From the NCBI GenBank assembly GCA_041392165.1, contig JAWKMN010000007.1:62001-126000 (forward strand): DNA of 64,000 bases, read 5' to 3'. A program made the translations under genes and the position numbers. This DNA is from Arenibacter sp041392165 (GTDB taxonomy: Bacteria > Bacteroidota > Bacteroidia > Flavobacteriales > Flavobacteriaceae). The notes beneath the pieces were generated by a model. That model was given only the letters and a program-made list of their open reading frames with translations, was not told where the DNA came from and searched no databases. Each line of letters opens with the position of its first letter. Position 1 is the stretch's first letter. Shown one piece after another: positions 23,765 to 32,908 of this stretch.

Positions 23765-26700
23765 GAATTTATATATTCAGTGGGGGTCATGTTGAACTGT
23801 TTTTGAAAATTGCGGCCAAAACTGGTTTGGGAATTGTACCCCACCATTTCTGACACCTCATATATCCGATATTCTCCTTTTTTAAGCAATTCGGCCGCCT
23901 TTTTGAGTCGGGCAATATTGATCAGTTCATTCGGGCTAAGGTTGGACATTTCCTTGATTTTTCTATATAGGGTAGATCTGCTCATAAACATGATATCACT
24001 TAAGGTCTCTACACTTAGATCCGGATCTGAGATGTGCTTGGAAATGACCTCGTCCAATTTATTGATAAAGGTTTCATCGGTTGAAGTAAGGGCAATGCTC
24101 TTAAGATGGGCCAAGGGAGAACTGGAATAGTAGGCCATGATATTTTTGCGGTTCTCTATCAAATTCTTAATTTGTACCCTAAGGTGCGCTATGGAAAATG
24201 GCTTTTCCAGATAAGCGTCCGCTCCGGATTCAAGTCCTTCTATTTTTGCGTTCAGGGCTTGTTTCGAGGTCAAGAAAATAACCAGTATGTGACTGGATTC
24301 CAGCGTGCCTTTAATATGTTTACAGAGATCATAACCATCCATTACCGGCATCATTACATCGGTTACAACAAGTTGGATATTTTTTACTTCCATGATCCTT
24401 AGGGCCTCCTGTCCGTTGGTAGCCCTATATACGTTATAAAGTTCCTTTAAATCGTTGGCAATAAAATCCAAAAGGTCTATACTGTCCTCTGCAATGAGTA
24501 TATTAGGTTTGTTCACGTCTTCTTCCGCGCAGGGCATAGCAACTTCCGGTTTGGCACTTTCCAGAGTTAGGTCCTGGGAATAAAGTTTAAATTCTTTTTC
24601 TTGATGAATGGGCAATTGTAGGGCAAAGGTATTCATAGAACTATTTATGTCTTCCATTTCCAGATTTCCATTATGTAGTTTGGTGAGGGAGTGGGCCAGG
24701 GCAAGACCTATACCGGTCCCATTCTGGTTTTCAACCCCAGAAACCCTAAAAAAAGGTTCAAATATCTTTTTAGAAAGGTGTGCTGGGATAATTTCCCCAT
24801 CATTTTGGACAAAGAGTTTAAAGGTTTCCCCATTGGTTTCCAAACTGACACTTACTTTCCTATTGGCATATTTTATGGCATTTCCTAGAAGATTGCTCAA
24901 TATCTTTCTTATGGCTTCCGCATCTACATGGGCAATTATTTCGGCTTTGCCCAGGTTTAACTGAAAATCAATATCCTTATCAATGATGGCCTCGCTAAAA
25001 CGGGCACATGTTTTTTTTATCAATTCGGTGATATTGCATTCAACAAAGGTGAGACTAATGCTCTCTATTTCGGTCTTTCTAAAATCCAATAACTGATTTA
25101 CCAGATCCAAAAGTCTGGCGGTATTCTTTTTCATTATGGAAAGATGCCCCAAGGCATCAATGGAGTGGTTGCCATTCTTTATTAATTTGTCCAGAGGACT
25201 TTTTATAAGGGTCAATGGTGTTCTTATTTCATGGGAAATATTGGTAAAAAATTCAATTTTTGCCTGATATATCTCTTTCTCTTTTTTATTGCTAAGCTCC
25301 TTTATCCTCTGATTATTTTTTGAGACGGTCCGCATGTGATAGAATCTAACAATAAGAAAAACCATAAAGGCTAATAAAATCATATATAAGGAATATGCCA
25401 GATTACTTTTCCAAAAAATGGGTAAAACTTCTATAGTGAGAGGATTGGACTTATCGCCCCAAACACCATTATTGGTCAAGGATCTAATGTTTAGGATATA
25501 TTTCCCCGCGGCCAATTCCGTAAAATGAACTCTATGGTCCTTTTTTAATGGAATCCAATCATCACTTATTCCTTTCATTTGATACATATACTCTGTAGAT
25601 TCTGGACTTATATAACTTAAGGCAGCGAAATCCAGACTAAAGGAAGATTGGTCGGCCTTTAATATCAAGTGATCCAGAAATGTTACCGATTTTTGCAAAG
25701 GTGAATTATCCACTCCAACAATGGACTCCTGATTATTAATTTGTAAACCTGTAAATAAAATAGGAGGCACATAAGTGTTGTTGACAAAGTTTTCTGGATT
25801 AAAACTTATCATCCCGTTAACACTGCCAAAATACATGGTCCCATCAGGACTTTTGTAGCCCGAATTATAATTGAATTGATCACTCAATAATCCATTTTCC
25901 TTGGTTAATATCTTTATGCTACCTTTTTTATGATTGTATTCCACCAAGCCGTTAGACGTAGTTATCCACAGGTTTTCAGTGTCATCTTCCAATATAGAAT
26001 AGAAGGCATTACTAGGAAAACCATCTTTGGTGCCGAATTTTTCAAATGTTTTTTTATCGGTATCATATAAATTCAAGCCATTTTCTGTTGTAACCCACAG
26101 CGTATTAAATTTTCCTGGAAAAATGCCGTTTATGCGATTACTACTAATAGCTGCAGGATTGTTGCTGTCATACCTGAAAACACCATTTTCACCTGTTTTG
26201 GGATTAAAAAAAAACAACCCATTAGAATAGCTTCCTGCCCAATAAACCCCTTGTTCATCTTCAAAAAAAGTAGTATACCCAACATATTCAGGAAAACCCT
26301 CTACACAATTGAAGTTATCAGTTTCAGGGTTGTAATATTGTAAGGAGGTTGATACTACAATAATTTTGTTAGCACTCGTTTTATATAGAGATATAATGAA
26401 ATTACTGTGCAAATTGCTTTCTTCTCCAATATTGTAATGGGCTACAATTTTATTCTGGTTTATATCCAGCACATCTAAACCATGATCAAAGGTGCTTACC
26501 CAAACCTTATCATCAACAGGTAATACGCCATGGACATTGTAATGAGAAAGAATGCTTCCCTTATTTTTTGAAGAGTAACTTGTAAACTCACCCGTTGTCA
26601 AATTATGTTTGTTAAGACCCGCATCCTCAGTGCCGATCCACAAATTCCCATAATTATCGGGATGGATTTCCCTTATAGCATTTCCGCTAATGGAGTTTTC

Positions 26701-27711
26701 GGAATGTGAAGGATAGTATTTTTTGAAATAGTTAAATTGATTTGGATAATAATTTACCCCACCAAAATAAGTGCCGGCCCAAACACTACCTTCGTTATCT
26801 ACGGTTATGGAATATACTGCATTATCAGCAAGTGCGTATGGATTGTCATAGTCCTTAACCAAATTGGTATATAATTTACTGGTGAAATTATATATATGAA
26901 TACCAGATTCCGAGGCCACCCAAAGCTCATCTTTGCCTCTCAAGGCAAAATTTTTGACGTGAATGGGGCCTCTCAACTCAGGAAGTATATCTACAAACAT
27001 ACCATCTTGTATATTGTAGGCCAACACGCCGTGATTTTTAGTGCCCAAAAGCACTACTTGGTCATTGAGACTGAAAAGACTATTAATTACAAATGGCAAT
27101 TTTGGATCGGCCTCTACATTTAATCCGTAACGGGTAAAAGTATTGGTAAGCTCATTATATCTGAAAAGATCGTTATAGGAGGCTACCAGAATTTGGTTAT
27201 CATTTGTTCTTAGTAACTCAGCAGCATTGAAATATTGATTATTTGGAAACGAGACTGTTTCTTCGGTTAACATATTATACTTATAAAGTGAGCTGTCGGC
27301 TATATACCATAAATTACCCTTTGAGTCATTCAGGACATTTGATATACGTTTGGAGTTGGTCCCTTTTAATAAATCAAAATTTTCTTGTTTCGCATTATAG
27401 CTATAGAGGCCATCATCAGTGCCAACCCATAAAAGATCCTCATATTCATGAAGACAATGAATATAAGTGCCATGCAAACTTTTGGGGTCTTCGGAGTTGT
27501 TCTGAAACAACTTAAAAGTATACCCATCAAATCTATTTAGTCCGTTTTTTGTACCAAACCACATAAATCCATTCTTGTCCTGTAAAGAACTTAGTACGGT
27601 ATTATGGGACAGGCCATCCTCTACCTTGTAATGTTTAAAGTAAAATTCCTGGGACCATGCGGAACAGGAAGCAAGGAAGGTAATAAGTAAAAAAACAATA
27701 CTCTTTTTCAA
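23761..27711 (-). CDS. Hybrid two-component system sensor/regulator (PUL type)
   Basis: 1316 residues. Signal peptide (1-20), then about fourteen two-component-regulator propeller repeats (F-W-V-G-T / L-W-I-G-T pattern) forming two periplasmic beta propellers to about 690, a Y_Y_Y domain (about 705-770), a transmembrane helix (about 773-795), HisKA with phospho-acceptor His at about 827 (N-I-S-H-E-I-R-T-P), HATPase (N-box around 930, G-T-G-I-G-L-A near 1000), a receiver domain (phosphorylated Asp near 1119 in V-T-D-V-M-M-P) and a C-terminal AraC helix-turn-helix. Such regulators bind oligosaccharides in the periplasm and activate a neighbouring polysaccharide utilisation locus. Here no susC/susD pair remains next to it. 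Confidence 0.95.
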   Translation of the reverse strand: MKKSIVFLLITFLASCSAWSQEFYFKHYKVEDGLSHNTVLSSLQDKNGFMWFGTKNGLNRFDGYTFKLFQNNSEDPKSLHGTYIHCLHEYEDLLWVGTDDGLYSYNAKQENFDLLKGTNSKRISNVLNDSKGNLWYIADSSLYKYNMLTEETVSFPNNQYFNAAELLRTNDNQILVASYNDLFRYNELTNTFTRYGLNVEADPKLPFVINSLFSLNDQVVLLGTKNHGVLAYNIQDGMFVDILPELRGPIHVKNFALRGKDELWVASESGIHIYNFTSKLYTNLVKDYDNPYALADNAVYSITVDNEGSVWAGTYFGGVNYYPNQFNYFKKYYPSHSENSISGNAIREIHPDNYGNLWIGTEDAGLNKHNLTTGEFTSYSSKNKGSILSHYNVHGVLPVDDKVWVSTFDHGLDVLDINQNKIVAHYNIGEESNLHSNFIISLYKTSANKIIVVSTSLQYYNPETDNFNCVEGFPEYVGYTTFFEDEQGVYWAGSYSNGLFFFNPKTGENGVFRYDSNNPAAISSNRINGIFPGKFNTLWVTTENGLNLYDTDKKTFEKFGTKDGFPSNAFYSILEDDTENLWITTSNGLVEYNHKKGSIKILTKENGLLSDQFNYNSGYKSPDGTMYFGSVNGMISFNPENFVNNTYVPPILFTGLQINNQESIVGVDNSPLQKSVTFLDHLILKADQSSFSLDFAALSYISPESTEYMYQMKGISDDWIPLKKDHRVHFTELAAGKYILNIRSLTNNGVWGDKSNPLTIEVLPIFWKSNLAYSLYMILLAFMVFLIVRFYHMRTVSKNNQRIKELSNKKEKEIYQAKIEFFTNISHEIRTPLTLIKSPLDKLIKNGNHSIDALGHLSIMKKNTARLLDLVNQLLDFRKTEIESISLTFVECNITELIKKTCARFSEAIIDKDIDFQLNLGKAEIIAHVDAEAIRKILSNLLGNAIKYANRKVSVSLETNGETFKLFVQNDGEIIPAHLSKKIFEPFFRVSGVENQNGTGIGLALAHSLTKLHNGNLEMEDINSSMNTFALQLPIHQEKEFKLYSQDLTLESAKPEVAMPCAEEDVNKPNILIAEDSIDLLDFIANDLKELYNVYRATNGQEALRIMEVKNIQLVVTDVMMPVMDGYDLCKHIKGTLESSHILVIFLTSKQALNAKIEGLESGADAYLEKPFSIAHLRVQIKNLIENRKNIMAYYSSSPLAHLKSIALTSTDETFINKLDEVISKHISDPDLSVETLSDIMFMSRSTLYRKIKEMSNLSPNELINIARLKKAAELLKKGEYRIYEVSEMVGYNSQTSFGRNFQKQFNMTPTEYINS

Positions 27712-28014
27712 CGCTCAACAATTTTGGGAAAATATAAAACTTTTTGTTCTACAGAATATTTCATAATTCTACAATTTAGATCAATACGCCCAAATACTGC
27801 CACAAAATCCGGATTATGAACCAATTCGGGGAATTATTGAAACAAAATTAAAGTCAATACCTTATTAAATTTCCTCTATTTGTCTGTAGCCCATAGGCCT
27901 TTTGAGTAGATGACAGCTTCCCATTTAGTGCTGTAAATGTGAACTGTTCAATTTTGATCCATGTGAGTATGATTGCCATTTTAATAACTAACTAAAAACT
28001 TAATTACATTAAAA
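27712..28014. other. Gene-free interval between regulator and PUL relic
   Basis: 303 bp, A/T-rich, no reading frame or repeat recognised. It must contain the regulator's promoter. In intact loci of this type the susC/susD operon would start about here on the plus strand. Confidence 0.4.
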
Positions 28015-28335
28015 ATGAAAACAACCGCCACCGGGACTGTAAGTACAGTTTGTGCGGTTGAACAGATCATTACCGGTGCTGATGCAAGGGCGGTGGAAAG
28101 GGTAACACTGGTCATTAACAGAACTTTATTTGTTGATGTAAACAGTGGCGGTGAAGGGAGTCTGGCCCAGGTAGATGCGGTTGACCTTTCCAATCTGGAC
28201 AATCTCAATATGTCCGTAGAAATACCCAGTGATCCAAAGAAACCGGATCAAAACTACATTTTTGCCCGTTTTGACGTTAAAATGGGAGGGGTAGAGGATA
28301 TGATATATACCCAGGTACAGAAATTGGAATTTTAA
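28015..28335 (+). pseudogene. 5'-truncated relic of a DUF3823-like (SusE/F-type) lipoprotein
   Basis: 106 codons from an ATG at 28015, but no signal peptide. The sequence (V-C-A-V-E-Q-I-I-T, V-T-L-V-I-N-R-T-L-F-V-D, and the end I-F-A-R-F-D-V-K-M-G-G-V-E-D-M-I-Y-T-Q-V-Q-K-L) looks like the C-terminal half of DUF3823-type surface lipoproteins that follow susC/susD in polysaccharide loci; those are about 200-250 residues and start with a lipobox. A stop lies 10 codons upstream in frame, so the N-terminal half is gone. Identification is moderate; if it is expressed, it would be cytoplasmic and probably non-functional. Confidence 0.5.
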
Positions 28336-28424
28336 TATTTTTATAAAATATCCCTCGGAAACCATTAATTTCAGAGGGTCCTATTGGAACATTTTTTCAT
28401 AGGTGGTCACCATAAATAAAATGC

Positions 28425-29465
28425 ATGATGCAAATACCTAAGATAACATACTTATTATTGGTTTTTCTTTTTTTTACTTTTTCAGTGTTTTCACAAGACA
28501 AAACATTTACCAATCCATTATTGCCATCCGGGGCCGATCCATATAGTACCTATCATGACGGATATTATTACTATACAAATACCCTGCAGAACCGTTTGGT
28601 ACTTTGGAAAACAAAAAATTTAGCGGATCTTGACAAGGCCGAGAACGTAACCATATGGATACCACCGCAGGGAACGGAATATTCCAAGGATATTTGGGCT
28701 CCGGAAGTTCATTTTATAGACGGAAAGTGGTATGTTTATTTTGCTGCGGATGATGGCAATAATGATACCCACCGAATGTACGTATTGGAGAACTTGTCCA
28801 AGGATCCATTTAAGGGGAATTGGGAATTTAAAGGGAAAATTGCCGCGAAGACCGATAAATGGGCCATTGATGGCAATGTATTTGATTACAAGGGACAGTT
28901 ATATATGATCTGGTCCGGATGGGAAGGGGATAATAATGGGCAACAGGATATTTTTATAGCTAAGATGAAAAGCCCATTGGAGATAGAAGGGGATAGGGTA
29001 AAGATTTCCTCGCCCACTTTTGAATGGGAAAAGCACGGGGATTTGAATGACCCTGATCTTCCCCATGTAAGTGTAAATGAAGGGCCACAATTTTTATCAC
29101 ATAATGAACGGATTTTTATAGTGTTCTCCGCAAGTGGTTGTTGGACGGATAATTATAGTCTGGGACTTTTGTCATTTAACGGGGGCGATAATTTGTTGGA
29201 TGCTTCCGTATGGACAAAATTAGAGGAGCCCATTTTTACACAGGCCCCGGAAAATGGAGTTTACGCTCCCGGACATAATTCATTTTTCAAATCCCCGGAT
29301 GGAAAGCAGGATTGGATTTTGTACCATGCCAATTCCAAACCTGGGCAGGGCTGTGGCCGGTTCCGTTCCCCAAGAATGCAAAGATTGTATTGGAACACCA
29401 ACGGAATGCCGTATTTGGGGGCTCCTTTGCCAGAAAATGTGATATTGGAAATACCTGGGGAGTAG
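28425..29465 (+). CDS. Glycoside hydrolase family 43 enzyme, secreted
   Basis: 346 residues with signal peptide (1-23, ending V-F-S-Q). The five-bladed propeller catalytic residues are recognisable: general base Asp38 in G-A-D-P-Y, pKa modulator Asp149 in A-I-D-G-N-V-F, and general acid Glu219 in N-E-G-P-Q-F-L. GH43 enzymes act mostly on alpha-L-arabinofuranosides or beta-xylosides, and this clade lacks an extra C-terminal domain. It is the only intact carbohydrase of a broken locus together with the hybrid sensor at 23761. The first two codons are both ATG (28425 and 28428). Confidence 0.9.
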   Translation: MMQIPKITYLLLVFLFFTFSVFSQDKTFTNPLLPSGADPYSTYHDGYYYYTNTLQNRLVLWKTKNLADLDKAENVTIWIPPQGTEYSKDIWAPEVHFIDGKWYVYFAADDGNNDTHRMYVLENLSKDPFKGNWEFKGKIAAKTDKWAIDGNVFDYKGQLYMIWSGWEGDNNGQQDIFIAKMKSPLEIEGDRVKISSPTFEWEKHGDLNDPDLPHVSVNEGPQFLSHNERIFIVFSASGCWTDNYSLGLLSFNGGDNLLDASVWTKLEEPIFTQAPENGVYAPGHNSFFKSPDGKQDWILYHANSKPGQGCGRFRSPRMQRLYWNTNGMPYLGAPLPENVILEIPGE

Positions 29466-29608
29466 TTTCTTTGAATAAAAAAATCATAAAAAAAATAGTA
29501 GTGTTGAGTTAGTTTCTTAAATTATCGGGCATCTCCATCAGGCCCGGTAATATTATTAAGTGGGTATGGATTATAAAAGTTTAAATTACTTCAATAAAAA
29601 AATATAGG

Positions 29609-29932
29609 ATGAGAAAGATAATACTGATAGCTTCCTCCCTTATTATATCGTTTACGGGGATATCTCAAGAGGGTGTTTTAATAAAGAATAAATGGTCCCT
29701 GGACAAGGCCAAGGAATGGTATTCACAGCAAAAGTGGATGACCGGTGCCAATTTTAATCCCAGTACGGTCATTAATCAATTGGAAATGTGGCAAGAGAGT
29801 ACCTTCGATCCCGAAACTATAGACAAGGAACTGGGCTTCGCCGAAGGTATTGGCTTCAATACCATGAGGGTATACCTTCATAGTTTGGCGTACAAGGCAG
29901 ATCCGGAAGGCTTTAAAAAACGAAAGGAATGA
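29609..29932 (+). pseudogene. Truncated secreted glycosidase (xylanase/cellulase-type N-terminus only)
   Basis: 107 codons: signal peptide (1-19, ending G-I-S-Q) then W-S-L-D-K-A-K-E-W-Y-S-Q-Q-K-W, G-A-N-F-N-P-S-T-V-I-N-Q-L-E-M-W-Q and G-F-A-E-G-I-G-F-N-T-M-R-V-Y-L-H, the start of the TIM barrel of flavobacterial cellulase-family glycosidases annotated as 1,4-beta-xylanase, normally about 350-400 residues. After G-F-K-K-R the homologous reading ends and a stop follows two codons on; the acid/base and nucleophile glutamates are absent. A deletion joining this gene to the next one (26 bp away) is the simplest explanation. Confidence 0.7.
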
Positions 29933-29958
29933 TAATGAGCGAATAAAGTAATATAAAT

Positions 29959-31182
29959 TTGGAAAAAGATAGAAGTATTATAATGGTTGGTTGTTTCGAC
30001 ACCAAAGGGGACGACTTTGGATTTCTGTATAGTTGTCTTGAAGGATCGGGGGTAAAGGTAATTACCATCAATACGGGAGTAATGGGCTCTACCGATTTAT
30101 TTCCCATAAATTTTGAGGCCGATGAAGTGGCATTAAACGGCGGAAGTGCCCTGGCCGATCTTAGGGAAAATAAAGATCGGGGCAGGGCTGTTGATGCCAT
30201 GGGAAATGGCGCCGCTGCTATTGTTTTGGATCTTTACAACAAGAAAAAAGCCCATGGTATAATAGGCATGGGCGGTGGTGGAGGTACTTTTATAGCGTTA
30301 AAGGCCATGCAGACCTTACCTTTTGGGTTTCCAAAATTGTGTATCAGTACCTTGGCAACCAAAGATCTGTCCATACATATTGGCAGTAAGGATATCACCT
30401 TGATGCCATCCGTTGTAGATGTTGCCGGACTAAATAGTATAAGTAGGGTGGTTATACAACAAGGGGCGGCCGCCATTGTTGCCATGGCCAATGTCCCGAT
30501 ATGGGATAATGGGGGACATGCCCGTTCTATTGCCATTAGTGTTTTTGGAAATACTACCTTATGCGTGGATAAGTGTACCCAATTATTGAAGGATAAAGGT
30601 CATGAGGTATTGACCTTCCATTCCGTTGGGGTTGGGGGGAGGACCATGGAAGGATTGACTATGGATGGTTGCTTTAACGCTATATTGGATATTACTACTA
30701 CGGAATTGGCCGATGAGCTTTGTGGTGGAATATGCAGTGCGGGACCTGACCGGTTGACCGCTGCATCCAAAATAGGGATTCCCCAAGTGGTAGTACCGGG
30801 ATGTTTGGACATGGTAAACTTTGGACCTTTGGAAACCGTTCCGGAAAAATATAAAGACAGACAATTATTTAGTTGGGCCCCGGATGTAACCCTTATGCGT
30901 ACCAATGAACAAGAGAACAGGATATTGGGAAAGACTATAGCCGAAAAGATAAATAAGTCCAAGGCCCCTGTCACTGTATTGCTTCCATTGGGAGGTCTAT
31001 CCAAAATTGGTGGCCCTGGGGAAGTTTTTCACAATCCGGTGATAGACCGGGAATTGTTTCATTCCCTTAAAAAGCATCTAAATAAAAACATTAAAATTAT
31101 AGAGGTCGACTCAAATATCAATACCGAAGATTTTGCAGAACAAGCCGTAAAATACTTACTGGAAATATTAAAAGAACCCTGA
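29959..31182 (+). CDS. Tm-1-like ATP-binding (UPF0261) protein
   Basis: 407 residues, starting with TTG at 29959, which gives the family's M-E-K start and the I-I-M-V-G-C-F-D-T-K-G-D-D-F motif; an ATG at 29983 is the alternative. Further motifs: N-T-G-V-M-G-S, G-M-G-G-G-G-G-T (nucleotide loop near 110), C-G-G-I-C-S-A-G-P-D-R-L. The family is named after the tomato mosaic virus resistance protein Tm-1; the bacterial role is unclear. It is generally encoded with a phosphoenolpyruvate-hydrolase-family TIM-barrel protein, which is absent here, consistent with deletions in this stretch. Confidence 0.9.
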   Translation: MEKDRSIIMVGCFDTKGDDFGFLYSCLEGSGVKVITINTGVMGSTDLFPINFEADEVALNGGSALADLRENKDRGRAVDAMGNGAAAIVLDLYNKKKAHGIIGMGGGGGTFIALKAMQTLPFGFPKLCISTLATKDLSIHIGSKDITLMPSVVDVAGLNSISRVVIQQGAAAIVAMANVPIWDNGGHARSIAISVFGNTTLCVDKCTQLLKDKGHEVLTFHSVGVGGRTMEGLTMDGCFNAILDITTTELADELCGGICSAGPDRLTAASKIGIPQVVVPGCLDMVNFGPLETVPEKYKDRQLFSWAPDVTLMRTNEQENRILGKTIAEKINKSKAPVTVLLPLGGLSKIGGPGEVFHNPVIDRELFHSLKKHLNKNIKIIEVDSNINTEDFAEQAVKYLLEILKEP

Positions 31183-31199
31183 TGTTATAAAATATCAAT

Positions 31200-31905
31200 G
31201 TAAAACAGTTCTTATATCTTTTTCTTGTATTGAGCTTTTTGATAAAAAAATCTCCAATCGCATACCCCTTATCCTGGCCTTTGGCAATGGCAGGCATATA
31301 ATGGATATCCCCATAAAACCTACTAGTTGCCGCTTCCTAGGCAGCTTGTTTGAACGCAGTAAAATGACGGGTAGGTAAACCAAATTCTTCCTCTGTAGAA
31401 TCGGTAAATGCAAAGTTCTCCCCGAACAACTTGGTCAATATTATGGCCGCACTGGAGGGTACAACACTGTGTCCGCTCGTATATTCGGGAAATGGAGGGG
31501 TTTGCAGTACAGGTAACCAATTTGGATCAATATAAATATTGATATAGGTTCCGGACGTATTACCACACTCCTGTATTTATATCCCAGCAACTGATAAAGG
31601 CATAGGCCAAATTTACAGCAAGATGGGCGTAGGCCTCAGCAGATCTAACGGCCGAAGCATTAACTTGTTTACATGCCAGTGAGGTGATGTCCATCCAATG
31701 GCCGCTTAGCATTCTTTTTTTGCGAAGATTGTTTTCCGGAAGCATTTCCAAAGAAATCAGGTCTACATGTCCGTTTCAACCAGTTTTCCCAAGGTATCAA
31801 ATCAGATCCCTTTATGTATTTTAACAAAAAATTAACGTCACTGAAAAACACATTTAATTTTTGTTTCAATACGTTTGACAGTGGGTCATCCAGGCCATTC
31901 AATAG
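31200..31905 (-). pseudogene. Vanadium-dependent haloperoxidase / PAP2 family pseudogene
   Basis: Minus-strand pieces in three frames line up with the C-terminal half of a vanadium haloperoxidase: H-W-M-D-I-T, S-A-E-A-Y-A-H-L, A-F-I-S-C-W-D, then after a frame change Y-I-D-P-N-W-L-P-V-L-Q-T-P-P-F-P-E-Y-T-S-G-H-S (the vanadate-binding S-G-H site), E-E-E-F-G-L-P-T-R-H-F, an in-frame TAG at about 31336, and S-R-F-Y-G-D-I-H-Y (second active-site His). At least two frameshifts and one stop are present and the N-terminal third is missing, so this is a dead gene. Confidence 0.8.
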
Positions 31906-32071
31906 GTTAATATTCCATTATAAAATGAGAACTTAAACCAAAATTGGGAATAAAACTTTTGAAAATGGCCGTCAAAAAGAAATAGCAGAACCTATTTTAT
32001 AAATTTGACCTTAAAGCGTAATTTTTTTAAAATATGTTGAGCAATTTTAATAATAAGGGATATACTATTTC

Positions 32072-32908
32072 ATGATCAAAAGAATCTTATATGCCACGCT
32101 TTTTTTATGGCCAGCTATGCAGGTGTTTGCCCACGGTGATCTAAGTATGCGTATAGCTGAAAAAACTATAGAGATATCCGAAGATCCCGGCAATTTTGAA
32201 CTGTACTACGAAAGGGGATTGTTGTATCAACAGCATATGGAATACGGTAATGCCCTGGAAGATTTTCTTGAGTCCCAATCTTTGGGGAACACTGGAAAGG
32301 CCTTATATTATGCGCTGGCCGAGGTACACTATCTAGTTGAGGATCACAATGGGGCCTTAAAAAGTATAGCCTTCTATTTGGAATTGGACAGCATCAATGT
32401 AAAAGCCAAAAAACTGGAGGCCCAAATACTGTTCCAACTAAAGTCATACAAAAAATCCTTGGAGGCCTATCGGTATGTAATCCATAATACGATAGATATC
32501 CGCCCCGAGGATATTTTGGAATACAGTAAGTTCATACTCGCAGAAAACAATGAAAATTATTCGGGTGCCCTAGAGGCCATGGAATATGGCCTAGACCAAC
32601 TTGGTCCGCATACCATATCGCTCCAACTTAAAAAACTAGACTATTTAATAGCGTCCGATCAATATGAAGGGGCATTGGAACAATACAATTATTTTATCCT
32701 TGAATATGATAGAAAAGAGTTCTGGTATTTTAAAAAGGCGAAGTATTTAGTGGAAATTAATAGGTTCCATGAAGCCTTTATTTCCCTTAAATTGGCCTCA
32801 GCTGCCATTGGCCAACTGGATACAAAGTTTAAAAATATGCGTTCCGTAATCATATTAAAAGAACAGATTAAAAGCTTGGAAAACTCCTTAAACAACCAAA
32901 AATCATGA
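32072..32908 (+). CDS. Secreted TPR protein preceding the phosphoesterase
   Basis: 278 residues with a signal peptide (1-20, ending V-F-A). Several degenerate TPR units (for example E-L-Y-Y-E-R-G-L-L-Y-Q-Q-H-M-E-Y-G-N-A-L near 50 and K-A-L-Y-Y-A-L-A-E-V-H-Y near 85) fill the mature protein. The end overlaps the ATG of the next gene by 4 bp, so the two are translationally coupled; it is probably a periplasmic or surface partner of the phosphoesterase. No enzyme motif. Confidence 0.75.
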   Translation: MIKRILYATLFLWPAMQVFAHGDLSMRIAEKTIEISEDPGNFELYYERGLLYQQHMEYGNALEDFLESQSLGNTGKALYYALAEVHYLVEDHNGALKSIAFYLELDSINVKAKKLEAQILFQLKSYKKSLEAYRYVIHNTIDIRPEDILEYSKFILAENNENYSGALEAMEYGLDQLGPHTISLQLKKLDYLIASDQYEGALEQYNYFILEYDRKEFWYFKKAKYLVEINRFHEAFISLKLASAAIGQLDTKFKNMRSVIILKEQIKSLENSLNNQKS

